Assembly (NCBI GenBank): GCA_013399115.1
Contig: VXAA01005212.1
Span: 194,549-258,548, forward strand
Direction of reading: 5' to 3'
Origin: Anseranas semipalmata
Taxonomy: Eukaryota; Chordata; Aves; Anseriformes; Anseranatidae
DNA length: 64,000 nucleotides
Below the pieces are notes generated by a model. The model did no database searches and had not been told where the DNA came from. It worked only from the letters and a program-made list of their open reading frames with translations. The position numbers and the translations under genes were made by a program. Shown here piece by piece: positions 1 through 13,050 of the stretch (within the stretch, counting starts at the first letter, position 1; each line of letters starts with the position of its first letter).

Positions 1-1129
1 CAACCCCAAGCAAAGAACAGGCTTTGGTTTGCTGCTGCCCTCCCGCTCCCCTCCGCTCCGTGCTCCAAGCAGGCGCCAGCCTCTAGGAAGCTCACAGGTC
101 TGCTCGCAGCCTCTTGGAGCTCAGCTTCTCGTGGTGATGCACAAGAACACCTCCTGCTCCAGGGGCTTACCGGGTTGAGCAGAACTTGTCCTTGTCAGTC
201 TGCCGCTCAAGTGTGAAAATAATTATTCCTTTGGCACTTTATCCAGTTCCGTTCTGCTCCTTATCTTAAGTAGTGGAGCTCATTAGCACAAAATACAGCG
301 TCTGAGAGGTATTAATGCAAAGCAAAACATCCACGTGCAGATAGAGTTTGAAATGTGTGTGTAAAGCTCCACTTCCCAAAGTTTCAATGGGCTATAAGGC
401 CACGTAGGTCTGGAAACTCTAGGAAAAATCCTCCTGATTTTGGTGTCCAAAATAGGCCCACCCAAGCAACCCAAATGCACGTGCTGTAACCACCAGAGGC
501 TGTTTTAAAAGGAGGAGGCCATCCCCTCTCTCTATTTTGTGCTAGACATCCATGTACTGACACCAGTACTTCTCTGCCATGAGGCATTAGATGCTTCAGC
601 CCTGATGTGGGGGAAACTTAGGACATTCCCTTTCTGAAGCCTTCATCGTTGGCCAGCCTGGACATCCCCATGCATTGACCACTGTGTACCCTATCCTTGT
701 GCTTCACACATCGGAGGGCAAAGACAGTTTTAGGGCTGCAGCTTCCACCTTAGACTCCAGACCTTTCCAGTTAAGTGCTGCAAAGCTGAGGTCTCTTGTG
801 CCTTAGGAGAAAACTGTCTGCAGATACAGTCTGAAGAGAGCAGAGACATTGCCACCACCCTACATAGCGTGACAGCTCGCTTTGTTTTCCAGCTGGAACA
901 CCTCAAGTGGCAGAAAGCCGCGGTGTCCCCTTCACACACGCAGGCATCACACCCCTGCGGGTCCCAGCTCGCTGCTGCAGTAGTTCCTAGGAACCCCCTG
1001 TGCTGGAGGAACCCCAGCCGCAGCTTCCCAACCTGCCATTTCCATGAGAGCAGCAAAGCTGGGCCAGAACACAAGATCAAATATGGGACCATGCCTCTTA
1101 ACAACACATTGAAAACATTTTCCGTCAGC
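1..1129. other. unique non-coding sequence
   Basis: I see no gene, repeat or RNA here. Short open frames on both strands overlap each other and show no recognisable domain, codon bias or start context. The base composition is mixed, with a slightly GC-richer part around 900-1050. Confidence 0.6.
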
Positions 1130-1480
1130 TACACCGTATGGTTTCTGGGCATTGACCTATGGAAACCCTCGCGCTTGCCCAACGATTGTCCAGCGCGTTT
1201 TGCAAAGCGCAAGCACAAATCCTGCTGACTCCTTGGCGTTAACGGCTGCCCACGTCCTGCTGGGCTGGCCCGCTGCTGCTAATCAGTTACCTAGTAAAAA
1301 GAAAAGAAGCTGCCTACGTGCTCGGAGGCTGGTGCGCACATAATTAGCTGCCCGACCTCGGCCGCTGTATATGAAGGTTAAACACGAGAGCGGATATGAA
1401 CTTTGGACGTTCATCAAAGATACACTTGTTAACACCAGAAATGTTTAGAAAGCAGATAAACATAGCTGTGAGGAAGGCCA
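1130..1480. promoter_or_regulatory. candidate conserved non-coding element
   Basis: This patch keeps scattered CpGs (GCGCGTTTTGCAAAGCGC near 1193-1210) next to AT-rich cores such as CATAATTAGC near 1338 and GTTAAC at two places. That is unlike the CpG-poor sequence around it. CGCGTTTTGCAAAGCGC contains a GCGC/GCGC near-inverted pair. A 25-codon frame at 1371-1448 (+) starting MKVKHESGYELWTF reads in a protein-like way, but it is bounded by stops and has no recognised homologue. I read the patch as a possible regulatory element; no alignment was available. Confidence 0.25.
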
Positions 1481-1499
1481 GAGAGAGGCGTCCTAAAAC

Positions 1500-4400
1500 G
1501 CCTGCTCCCATAGAGCCCCCACCCGAAGGAGCAGTACCCAAAGGGGCCGTGGCCTGGGGGCTTTACTGCTCCCCTGTGCTCGCGTTACACCCGATGCTTT
1601 ACTCCTAGAGCCACTTCTCATGCTGAAGCTAACCTGAGGGCAGGCAACATTTACATTGCAAGAGATCTGCATGACTGGCATCTTCCTGCATGCTCTTCAC
1701 TGCTGCCAAATACGTTTTCTGTCCCCTTTGTTATCTCTCTAGCAATTTGCTGGTTATGCTGGAATACGTAGCGAGCTTGGTCTCACATTTATAAGAGCTG
1801 AGTGGTATGCAGTGTCACAGCTGCCCTGTTAACGATGACCAAGAGCAGCAACCCCCAGCCTCTGTAAGCAGGGCAACACAAACCTGAGAGCTGGTCCATG
1901 TTTGGGGGTACAGGTGAAGAGTCTCAATGTCAGAACACAGAATGGGGAAAAAAAGGGAAAAATATCTACACCCTTCTTGCTTACAATTTGCTATGTTTTT
2001 TTTTTTTCCAAAAATAAAACTAACAAAATAAAAAAAATGAGGCTAAACTTAGACTGCAAAAAAGGAATGAGGAAAAACTTCGTTTTTTCATTACTTATCA
2101 TCTCACTGAAGCAAATGTTTCCTTCTGCACTCCCATTCCTGGTGCTAAACGTTTCTGACTTTCTGTCCTCCTTCTCTAGGAGCAAAAAGGAAATAGGTGC
2201 GAGCAATGCATGCATAAACTGTCCCCAGTAACTCCAGTAACGGGAATCAAACAAAGTAAGGTAGTTCTGAATGACTGTGGGATAAGGAAGTGGACAAATG
2301 TTTCAGTCTGATATATTTCAATGACTTTACCAGCCTAAAAGCTCTTCCTCCAACAGATGCTGTGTCTGGCACAATGTCTTTATCTCATCCTTTATCTGCG
2401 CAGAGGAAAGAGTGCCAGGCCCATTGCTTCCTATGAGCACACGTCATTACTGTTAATATACAACATCCCTCATCGTGCCTTCACGTACAATGAGGGGTTG
2501 ACGTGATGCTCCATGCGTCCGTTCTCCTCGAACATCAGCTCTGGACACTTCCACCAGCACTGGCCCCACCTTGACACGGCGCCGTCTCCAGCGCTCTGCG
2601 AGAAACGTGAGCGCTCGCCTGCAGCAACTCATGCAGCTTCCCATTTCAGTCGTAATCTAAATACTGGCTAAAATAAACAGGTTATGGCTTGTATCGTCAC
2701 CGCATCATCGTGTCCTGAATCGGTTCTTACTCTGGGGAAACTCCCACTGAGTCAGAGACTTTGCCTTGGGATAGGAGGAAAGGAAAGGTTACAAACACCA
2801 GCATCACTTGGGCGTACGTGAAGGAGGGAAAGTCCGGGGAAGTGATGAAAAGTCTTTTTTTTTTTTTTTTTTTAGCTGAATGGGCTTGGCCCCACGGGGA
2901 ACAGACAAAATCTGGGGACCGTAAAGAGGACCTGCTACGGCAGTCGCAACACAGCAAACTGGCCACCCTTACCCGGAACTGACACGGATCAGCCGCAGAG
3001 ATAAGGTCAGCTTGTGCACTCCTTGAGCTCCTGGTTACCTCGCTGGGTCAGGGTGTGTTGCAAGATGAGGGCCCTCAGCCAGAAATCTGCTGGCAGCTCC
3101 CTGCCTAAGTGTACAGGGCTTTATCTTCCTCTCCAGAGGCCCCATTTCAGCGCTGCAGAGCAAAATCAGCTCTGGCCTGCCGGGACAAAAGCTGTCCCGA
3201 CCAGATAACTGCACGTGCCACCTCCTAAAACAAGGGCCTTCTGCAGCCTGGGAGGAACAGAATACACACTGGGTTTCTCTTCTGTGCTTATGGATCAAAC
3301 GACCCACCTCACATTCCCAACACAAGAATTACCTGCACAGTGTCTAGACTCGGAAGTACGGGAAAATGATACCCCCACCTCCCTATAAGCCAAGCTGCCT
3401 GGACAAAGAAGCAGATTCTGGCTTGTACTGGAAAAACAGAGCTCTGATGAGAAAAAACACCCCAAGCAGCACTTCCAAGCCCAAATGCAGGTACTGAGGG
3501 TATTTATTTGGTTATCGCTAACTGCTCCTGTTCAGTTAGTATGAAATTTCTGTTGAAAGATGCTCTCCAGAAGGGCCAAAGGCTTAGTGAGCTGCCTTTA
3601 AAGAGCTGTCGTGCTTGCATTGCTAGCAGCATACAGAAACACTCACTGGTGGATCTCAGGGGAGTTCAGTGTGATTTCAGCTGAAAGATGTTACAAGCTC
3701 ACCTCTCAATGGCACCAAGTGGCAAAGGAGGTCTGAATCCCAGCTCTGATGAAGATCTGTATAGAAACCTCTCTCTGTTTGCTACTCCACAAGTGCTACA
3801 GCTGGTCACCACCCTGACATCCTTTAGGAGAAGGAGCTGGAACGGGAAAAAATAAGCTACAATAATATCTGCCTTTCTAGGCCATGGTTGAAAAGCTTTA
3901 TGGCAGGCAGACTAGGCGTTTTATGAGCTGTTATCTATTTCACTTGTGTGGGGATTTTACACAAAAGCATTATAACGAAACTGAACTGAAGGGATAAATA
4001 GAGTCATCACGATGAACACAACGGTTCAACTCGGTCACCTCACAGCTTGCTCCACGAGGCATTATCCTGCTTTAACTATTTGTAAACCACTTCTTATCCT
4101 CAGATAAAACTTCCTGATCAACATTTTCAGAAGTACCCTGCCATCCCATTGAACCCAGGCTTTAAATGCCTTTGCTGACAGAAGTGGTAGGGAAGTGCAT
4201 CTCTTTGATTTGGGTGAGTAGGTCTCATTAGGAATGCAAGCATCCCAGAAAACCATGCAGCCTAATTCCCTCCTTGCCCTCAATCTCCTCTCTTCTCTCC
4301 TCTCCACATGGCTTTACAGCCTGGGATCCTGCGTACCGATGAGACTGTCAACCCCAGCTCCCAAGATATGGAGAACAGACTAGTATTTACCGCACCAAAG

Positions 4401-5850
4401 AAAAACAGCATGGCTTCTCAAGGCTGTGCCCAGCCGAGATGCCGTGTTTTGCACAGTACAGCTGTTCCATCATGTAGTTCAGAAAAAATTCCCATAGCCC
4501 TAAAAACTATTAAAACATTTTTGCTGGGTCACCTACAGAAGTTTCAGCTGCGTGCCATAAACAGGAGCGACTGCAATAGGTTAACCAAGTAGTTCTTCGG
4601 ACCTTAATATGCAGGGCACGTTCTGCCTTGCAACTCTTATTCCTGTAATTGGCAGATGGCCCAGTTACAGGTTTATGATTTTGATGTTTTTTTCATTGCA
4701 ATAAGCCATCCTGTGAAATTGTAAAGCCTGCCACATTGTTGTCAAGTTGCTGAAATGATCCGCGCATCTCTACACAATCCTTTAAATACCAGACCAAAGG
4801 AGGAGTTAAAAACAAGCAATACTCCCCTGGAATGTGTTGGTTGGTGCCTTCAGAACATTGATTTTCTTACCTGGAAAAAAACTGGCTGCAATTTCCAGGA
4901 GATCTTCAAGATGATCAAGTAATCAGGAGAGTATTACCAAGAACTGTTCTCTTCAAAATACATTCCCTTTTGGATGAACTACTTTGCTTGAGACATTTTA
5001 GACAGAAATAAAGATCAAGCACATTTTGAACTGGAAGGTTACTTCAGATAAGAAGTACTGAATGCTTTGTTTTGCAAGTGCCAAAACAAGATGTTTTGCT
5101 GATTTCTGATTGTTTGAGGGAAGAAAAAGGGAATGATGGGTGAAAGCAAGTTTTTCATGAAGAAGGTGCAGGAGAAGCCATTGTACCCAGCTCCTGCTGC
5201 AGCCATGACCAATTTTTGCAGGATTAGTGTCAGATGCTGACCTCCTTAATTACAGTGAGGAGCGCTCCCCTCTGCACCTGCTTTGCCTGATTCTAGCAGG
5301 ACTAACTGGTGAAAGACAGGATTCAGGAAGAGTTGGCATTTTCCAGAACCTGAACCTAATGGATATTACTCACCTAGAATGTTTTCACCTAGGACTAAGA
5401 ACAAGGGCACCTAATTTCTACTCTCAGCCCTGCTTGCTGGCTTAGGGGGGACCCAGAGAAGGTGGTTTTACCTCTTGGAGCCTTCACGTCCCCCTTTTGC
5501 CCTTTCTCCATCACCACTGTCCTACGTCTGGCTCCTCGCATTAGACTCTAAGCTTTGCAGATCAGGAGGAGTCTCCCACCACAGTGCTGGCAGCGTCAAG
5601 CTTTGCATGTGGCCTTTTCTAAATTGGATGACAGTATTAATGTCGCTAATTACCATAGTCAAATGCGAACATGTGTTTCTTATTTTCTCTATATTGCTAC
5701 ATCTTGGTGGCCATACAAGACTTTCAAGCCATCACCTGACACAGCCCACTGACCAACTGTGAGAGCACGACAAATTTTGGAGAAGCATGGTGGGGGGAAC
5801 CAGGGCTGCAACAAGCTCCTTCTCTCCCTTTGACACTGCTCCGCAACAGA
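1500..5850. other. unique non-coding sequence with poly-T and AT-rich patches
   Basis: I find no gene. An A-rich stretch near 1935-2070 and a T19 tract at 2855-2873 account for several of the low-complexity frames. The part at about 4600-4830 is AT-rich with CAATAAGCC and TTTAAATACC, and it looks mildly enhancer-like. The part at 5630-5690 has CTAATTACC. Nothing there matches a repeat family I recognise. Confidence 0.55.
2855..2873. repeat. poly-T homopolymer
   Basis: An uninterrupted run of 19 T. There is no recognisable SINE or LINE body beside it, so it is annotated as simple sequence and not as a retroposon tail. Confidence 0.9.
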
Positions 5851-5859
5851 CAACACAGC

Positions 5860-6030
5860 ATTTTATTCATTCCCTAGGAATTACACTCAGCAGCCTCTTC
5901 ATTGCCGCATGACGCGCCATTAAGTGCAGATAATGGTGAATGCAACTGCAGGCCGCAAACAAGCGGCCATTTGGAGTTGGGGCTGGCTGCTAAATAGGCC
6001 CTTATGAGGCCAGTGCCACCGGGCCCAGGA
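5860..6030. promoter_or_regulatory. candidate conserved non-coding element
   Basis: This is a compact run of motif-like words: GCATGACGCGCCATTAAGTG, GATAATGG, GGCCGCAAACAAGCGGCC and CTAAATAGG. The GGCCGC...GCGGCC pair near 5951-5968 is an inverted repeat around a CAAACAA core. CpGs are retained beside ATTA-type cores. It is called a candidate regulatory element from appearance alone; there is no gene or transcript evidence beside it. Confidence 0.25.
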
Positions 6031-7160
6031 CTGGGATGCCCGGTCAGCTCCATCACGGGCCGGAGAGCTGGCCCATGGCCCATGTTGGAGGGGGACGGAT
6101 CTTTCGTCAGCGCACAGAGGAGGTCTTGATCTCCTCTGTGGCGCAGATGATGCACCCCCATGAATCCTTCCAGGCTAACAAAGTGTGCATTTCAGCAGCA
6201 ACACTAACGAAGCCTGATTTCCTGCATGTTTGCAGCCCGCGGCCCCTCCTTGCCGTGACCACCTCGCACTTCTCTCTCCACCAAGAACACCCCGCTTCTC
6301 CCCACGTCCCATCGTTCAGCCCACGGCAACCTCGGCAGCACCACCACAGCGCGGCCTTCCACCTTCCTTCTGCTGCCGCCCAGCACGAAGCAGAGGGCTC
6401 CTGCCATGAGGCATCCCGCAGGCTTCACGCAGCAGCGGCGGCAGCACGGGTATGCTTGGCGTCCCCGTCCCCATTGTCACACCCAGCCGGCTAAAGCAGT
6501 GACATCTCCCAGAGCACAACCAGCCCTTTCCACAGGCTCTTGTGAAGGCCGATTCAGCTGGGGCTCATTCATGCATTTGCTCAGCCCCAGGCACTAACGC
6601 CACACGCACCCTGTGGCTGCTGGGGGACGTTATTGCTCCACGGGACAACAGCACAGGCTCCCCAGCTTGCTCCGATGTGCCGGGCCAAGCAAGTGTGCCC
6701 CACCAGAGAGCAGAGGCTTCAGTCACCTCGTTCCAAACACCCAGGACCTGGGGAAAGCCCCCCCAGCATGCACGCGCCCAAGGTGGGGACCGGACCCCTC
6801 CAGGCAGCCTGCAAACCAAAATAACGCCATGGACCCTACACTTCTCACACTGCTTGCTTTTTCTCTCCTCTGATGTCAACTCCTGGTGCAATCCCAGAAA
6901 TAACATGGAGAAATTCTTGGCTTGCTATTTTTGGCAGCTCCTCCCACCAAGGAAAGAGGGAGATTACACTGCGGGCTATTCAGGCAAGCTGGCACGCCGG
7001 CCACAAACACGCTTTCTAGCCCATACGGCTCTAATGATAAATCCTGGCCAAGCTGAACAGACAGTTTCAACTTCAGAGTGCACTTGGAACGGCCAGCGCT
7101 GTGCTAGACAACCCGCCTACGCGTTTAGGACGTGCTATTTATTTATTAGGTATATTTAAC
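6031..7160. other. GC-rich non-coding stretch
   Basis: GC-rich sequence containing CAG/CGG clusters (about 6300-6480), which leaves few stop codons and so long overlapping frames on both strands, up to 205 codons at 6542-7159 (+). These frames have no recognisable domain. Competing frames on the other strand are of comparable length, which argues against a real CDS. The last 150 bases become AT-rich (TATTTATTTATTAGG near 7137). Confidence 0.5.
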
Positions 7161-7289
7161 AAGCAGAAATAGAGCCGCGCGGTGGCACGGTGACCGAGGG
7201 TGGCTGGTGCGGGGCGAGAGGCTCCCAGTGCGTTACACACACCCCACCTGGCACCGCCACCTGCGTGGCAGAGACACCGAGCCGGGTAA

Positions 7290-7440
7290 TCGCCTCTTCT
7301 CGGCACGCAATTAGCAAAGGGCAGGTGTCAATCGGCAGAGAAGTCAAATGAGGCCGTTTATGGACGCCAAGCCACAAAGGAGCTTCCTGTGTCCAACCTG
7401 GCGTGTCCCAAAGAAGCAAAACTTAAGAAATAAAAGCACG
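7290..7440. promoter_or_regulatory. candidate conserved non-coding element
   Basis: The patch contains GCACGCAATTAGCAAAGG, CAGGTGTCAATCGG and GAGGCCGTTTATGGACG within 100 bases. It combines an ATTA core, an E-box-like or T-box-like CAGGTG(TC), and a GTTTATGG word of the caudal/HOX type. CpGs are kept. This mixture suggests a regulatory element, but no alignment supports it here. Confidence 0.28.
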
Positions 7441-7449
7441 CAGCACTTC

Positions 7450-10140
7450 ATTGGGTTCCAACAGGAGCTGCACGCTGTGCATGGTGCATGACAGTATTTG
7501 GGCCTTAAAAATGCATCTTTCTGTTGTGGTAGATGGTAAATGAAAGAACATTTTCTTACTCTGGGTTTACATGGCTTTTACCACACCATGGCACCACTTC
7601 TAGGAGTTTGTCTCCAGTGATAACAATACCATCCTCAGATTTCTCTTTACGCAGTGCCCACGCACAACAGCAAATGGAATGGAATTGAGAAACACACCAA
7701 ACAAGGCTGGTTTGAAGAAAAACAGCAGATTGTTTTTAAATTTGCAAATACTTCAATGGCCAAAAGCCCGAAACAGCCTCAAGTTTCAGATAGGCCTTGT
7801 CCAAGAGCCAGCTTGGGCTGCGACTTACCAGGGAGGGGACCTGTCATTTGAAGGCTGTCCCCATTTTAAGTCATGGTGAGAAGTGGTACGTTTGAGCTCA
7901 CTGGCTCTAAAAACCTGCAAATTTAAGCTTTTGCGTTCCCTGTGACTCTGTGTCACAAGCGGCCGCATTGGAAGATTTTTATGGAAAGTCCATAGGATCT
8001 TTCATGCTCATGTAATAGACGGGTTGCACCCAAACCAATCTTGCCAGGCCTAAGGACGAAATGTTGAATCATCCCTTTCAGGGCAGAGAACCTACAATTT
8101 GGTCCCAAAGGTCTACCTCTTCCCCAGATGAAGCTCATTTAGACAACAAGATTAAGCTTAAACTAGGCCAGTTTAGATCCTACTCCAATTTAACATTTTG
8201 ACAAATACCAGCACTGTTCAAACCCAAGAATTTAATTCACCTGATTACAAAGATTCAAGCCGGACATAACACATTTGGATCTGGAAACAGGCAAGAATGT
8301 CGCCAAAGAGGAGGCTGGCCAACTGGCAGCTTTGATTCAGAGCCACATCTCATTGTAGCTGGCACGGAGCCGGGATTAACTGCGTAACACCTCAAATCCT
8401 TGTACACACCAATGAATCCGTAACTCTGGATGCACAAGTCCTAGTAGCACCACAGAAAGTAATCTGGGAAGTTTGAGATCTTGAGCCAAACACAAACTAG
8501 AGACATGTAAGAGCAACATCTCTGGGAGCGTCTGGGTCCTGCTGTGGAGCCGAGTTGTCATTCCGGTCCCAGCATTGTGGATTACAGCCAAAAAAACTTT
8601 CTGCTACATAAAAAGCAAGCAGAAGATGCATGTCTTATTCCATGACCTACTTCCCAGTCCTGTCTTACAGAGCTCATACGTTCTGCCACACAGCTGCGGA
8701 TGAAAGAGCAGCTCTGTGCTGGAGCCCAGCAAAATCCACAGAAGTAGGATGTACACATTTTGAAACCCAGGGTGGATCATTCCTTGTAAAACAAGTGCTG
8801 GGGTGCTTTGGAGAACTGAGTGGGAGGGGAACCCACAGGAGATGGCAGCAGCTGGCTCATGGGATGTTAAAGTGGAGGAACTTCCCTTTCTGACAAAAAT
8901 CAAAGTCCAGCTCTTTGCCTCCACCAGCAGCCACCCCAGCACCAAAACCTGACACCACGCTTCAACTAAAGCGAAGACACAGGAACACCCACACTACATC
9001 AAGGTGCAGATTAAGAGCTCAGCTCTGAAACAGAGATTCTAAGTGAGCCCACCAGTCCCTAGACAACCTAGACCCTGACTATATTACACCAGTTTTCTTT
9101 GGAGGACAGACAGTGAATAAGCCCCACAATATCAGGGAACAGTGGAAAATCCTGGCAGGAAGGATGGAGTGCTCCAAAAGGCTGCCGACTTGACAGTACT
9201 ACCACAAAGAAAGCCCAGATGTTTGTATGTGTTCTTGGGCCAGAAAAATCACAGCACAGCCCTCCCAGCTAGATCTTCAAATACACCAATTCTCAGTCAT
9301 CTGAGTGCTTTTGAAGATGCTGGATCACAACAACCGACTGGACTGCCAGCAAGTAATTCTCATTGCTTTATAAAACATGTTAAGTTGCCCAAACAGGACT
9401 ACATCTCTGTACAGTAGCTACAATCCTGTTGAATATTCCAAATAGATTCCTGTGAAGGAAGACTGCAAGGACTTCCATTTTGGTCCCCTGCTGCAAATGC
9501 CCATAGTGTTCCTGAATTTTCTGAGCTGCAACTTTTCACACTGCTTTCTCTGCCAGTGTTGGCTTTCATTATTTCTTTTAAATATAAACTTGGAGCAAAA
9601 CCTCTTCAGATGTTTTAAGTTACAAATGTGTGGAAAAAATACAATTTTCTACATTAAAAAGAAAGTTCTGTGTGTGAGTGCAAGAGACGCACAGAAGGAA
9701 AGAAGCAGGGAATAGCTCAAAAATGGCAATACTCTGAAACCTGAAACTTGGCATAGGAACAGTTCCTGACAAAGTGTATGCTCTGCTAAGTTTAGAAGAA
9801 ATTGTGGTTGCAAAATAAAGCTACGAACAGTTGAGAGTGCGTCATAGTGCACAGACAGGAGAGGATACTGTTTGGATTTAGCTGGCCCATTAACCCAGGT
9901 GGGCTGCCGGAGGACTGCTGTGTTCATCTCAAGCAGCAATTGCAAATAAGGACCCTCAAGGACTAGAACCAAAGCTCCTATGGCTTGAGATAAAAAAAGA
10001 AAATGCCAATGCATATCCTTCCACTGCATACCAAGACATCTGAGCCATTTAGGGTGTACTAAACCAGGAAGACAAAGCCTTGAGTTTGGGCCAGCTAGGT
10101 GCTAATCACTAATTAACGGCTTCTGCACCAAACAGCAACC
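7450..10140. other. unique non-coding sequence
   Basis: I see no gene, RNA or repeat. Open frames of up to 126 codons (9649-10029, minus) show no domain or compositional signature. The stretch at 9560-9665 is AT-rich and otherwise featureless. Confidence 0.55.
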
Positions 10141-10142
10141 TA

Positions 10143-10901
10143 TTGCCTCTTTTACCTAAAAGCCAAAAAATAAATCTAACTAGATCTCCCCGCTACTGCT
10201 GCAGCACAGCTGCCATTGCAGAGCCGTGTTCCTCCTGCTTCAGTCCATCGCGAGGGGACGCGGGGCAGGGGCAATGTCAAGGCAGGCAGAGCATAGACGG
10301 CTGCCCGGTGAGCCCCTCGCGGGGCAGGAATAACGTCCCCAGGTTAAACAGGGCAAGTGGCACCAGCCGCAAGCCTGGCACACCACGGGCAAGTGATCCC
10401 TGCAGCAGGGAGCAGCAGCACCTCGATTTGTCAGGCCACAGCTGGGATTGCTTCCAGCTCCAGCAGCAGGTACAGCGAGCACCGCGTGACACGGAGTTTT
10501 CACGTTCACACTCAGAAAGGCTGGAGGAGCTCAGTGCTGCTCAGCCATTCATCCACAGCCCCCTGCCGTCTACCTGCGCGAGAAAAACGAGCTGTGTGGG
10601 CACAGCCAGGTTAAACCCAGAGCCACGCGTGGGGCGGTGTGGGAGAGGGTCAGTAATGCTGTACATGGGTGCAGCAAGGAGGAGAAATGTTCCTCCTCCA
10701 GCTGGGCGAGGGACAGGTGGTGCAATGAAGACTGGGGCTTGGACAACCTGGACAGATTTGGATGCTCCTCTTTATGCTCAGGTGTCCACCTGGAAATTGC
10801 AGCTACCTGCAAGATATCATGCTTTTGCAGACACTTGCTGTGTTAACACAGAGCCCAGGGCTCTGATCGCACCCCATGAAGTTGGCCACCACACGCAGTG
10901 A
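10143..10901 (+). other. longest open frame in the window, probably not a gene
   Basis: A 252-codon open frame, the longest here. It is rich in Ser, Arg, Pro, Gly, Cys and Ala, as expected of random GC-rich DNA. I see no domain, signal peptide, membrane segment or repeat. At least five other frames of 69-89 codons overlap it on both strands. No Kozak-quality start or splice context stands out. The local GC and CpG content at 10230-10480 explains the lack of stops. An 11-base direct repeat (CGCGGGGCAGG at 10259 and 10319) and a 9-base inverted repeat (CGCGAGGGG at 10249, CCCCTCGCG at 10313) lie inside it. I annotate it as a chance frame. Confidence 0.6.
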
Positions 10902-13018
10902 GGAAGGAGCTTGTTCTTACACAGCAAATGTGGAGGCTGTGCTCACGTTTGGGACCGAGCTCCTGGGCCTTGCAGAGGGTAAGCAAGCCCATCCCCATTT
11001 CCAGTGGCTACCACTTAAAACTCCTCCGGAAGCTGACAGAGAGAATGCCAAACCTAGGACACCCACTTTGCTATCCAGTCCTGGGGCCGCAGTCAACGTG
11101 CGCTGCTTTTTTCCTGTTTCAATGCACATCTCCTATGGAGCTGTTTCACAGATGGCCAGCAAGGTCCCATGTATAATCACATCGGTCTGACCCATGCACA
11201 TCTTGCTCCTGGAGACATCCTCTCCCCTAACATCACAGCTCTGCATCCCCCATTTCTCTTGCATTGTCACTATTCCCTTTGTTCTGCCTGGCTCAACCCG
11301 GCGTGATGCACGGCTGCGCCGAGTGCCATTAGGAGAACGAGCAGCAGTTAGGCAGGTACTGAGGCCAGTTCATGTCTTCGTACACCATCAGCTGCTACTT
11401 TGGTCTCCAGACAACTGACAGGGAGCTTAACAGGCAGTGTTACTCCCAGCATTTCACCTTCCGCTTCTCTCATTGCCCCTAAACTGACAGCTACAGCTTG
11501 GTAAGACAGACAAACACAACCAACCTGAGAAGATGTTTCTTGACCTTTGTTGACCAGTTAATAGCTCCCCAGCACATCTCACCGTCAGCACCGTCCTGAG
11601 GACAGCAGGTAGGGGAGAAAAAAAAAAATAAAGCAGATTTATTCCTATTTTAGGTAGGATGAAGTGCAAGCACACAGAGCAGAAGCAACTCCTCTTGCTG
11701 CAGAGGCGCAGCACTGCAGGTGCAATGCAGCACATCGCAGCAGCACAGCGAGCTATCAGCAGCAGAGGGGAGCCAGCACAGCTCCCACCAGGGCAGAAGC
11801 GCGGGGTCTTAGCCAGCAACTGCTGGGGTTTTGGCAAGTCTTTACCCTGAGAGGCACTGGACCAGGGAGAGAAGAAACCATTGCAAGAAAAGAAACTAGA
11901 ATGAACAGCTGAAATGACTGGAATAAAAGTGCCTTAAGCCAGCCCTTCTGGGAAATGGGTTTCTATTGCAGCTTTGCTTGGGCAGACAGTTGCACAGTGC
12001 TGCAGGCTCAGTCCCAGGGATGCTGACAGTGTGCAGCCCTTTGCAGGACCAGCACTGGTGCCAGAGGGTGCAAAACAGCACAGCAAAGACGCACCCATCG
12101 CAGCCGGGCAGCGCTCCGGCTGCCTTGGCCCCACACAGCACATCTCCATAGGAAGGACAAAGCTGGGGCTGGGAACGGAGAAGTGATTCTGAAGCTCTGA
12201 TCCAACCGAGCACTCCTCAGCAGTGATTGTACCCCTGGTCCGGACTCGAACTGTCCTGGCTTTCTCAGCCCCAACCTGCGGCGGCACCTGAGAGCCCTGT
12301 GGACAAGAAGGGTCCCATCTGAAGGCCAGGAACAACAGCAGCTCTGCTGCACTTCTGTACTCATCTGATGCACGCTGTGGCTGACCCATAGCACTTCCCA
12401 GGGCTCCGAGACCTCCCCCCAGGTTAACCCAGAAGACTTTGCTTGACAAGCAGGACGGGCTGGAAGGAGCCTCCCTCCCTGACATCTCCACCAGAAGGCT
12501 CAGTCTGTGTACTTTGTGAGACGAGCTCTCTGTTTGCCCACCTTTAAAAGCTGGGCTAGAACAACCAAACCAATCTTACTCGGGAAATTCTGTCTGGACA
12601 CACAAACACAGACGAACAGACAAACCGAAGCTCAGCGTGCCCCTGTAAACACCGCATTTCCTTCTTCACACATATATGTAAAAAACTTGGATGGTTTTGA
12701 ACAGCCCGTGTTCAGAGAGACCTTTCATTTTAGTCATGCTGGGTCAAAGCAAATAACATCACATGGTACCCCGAGGTGGTTTCTTTTGGCTCTTTATACT
12801 CAGAAAACACTGAGCACATTTTCATGGATCCAAGTAATGTCCATACAGACACTGGCAACACTTCGTATTAGTTCCATCATCCTCTGGGCTGCAAGGATGA
12901 AAAATAACAAACCTCAGGCACCGTGCAATGACCTGAACTTTGATCTGAAGCAAAGGGTTGGAAAAAAAATCCATTTTTTGCAAAATGCAAATTATTTTTT
13001 GCATTTGTCATTTTCCAG

Positions 13019-13050
13019 CATCTCTCTCTCTCTCTTTTTTTTTTTTTTTC
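13019..13050. repeat. (TC)n-T(n) simple repeat
   Basis: About eight TC dinucleotides run straight into some 15 T residues, a pure polypyrimidine tract. It explains the Phe/Leu/Ser-rich end of the overlapping frame on the plus strand and the Glu/Arg/Lys run in the minus-strand frames. Confidence 0.9.

Noticed and set aside
6036..7159. Chain of long plus-strand frames (152 and 205 codons) as exons
   Set aside because: Overlapping frames on the minus strand are of similar quality; there is no splice pattern or recognisable peptide.
10143..10901. 252-codon open frame as a protein-coding gene
   Set aside because: GC-rich context explains the missing stops; overlapping frames on both strands are plentiful, no domain or signal is visible, and the composition is random-like.
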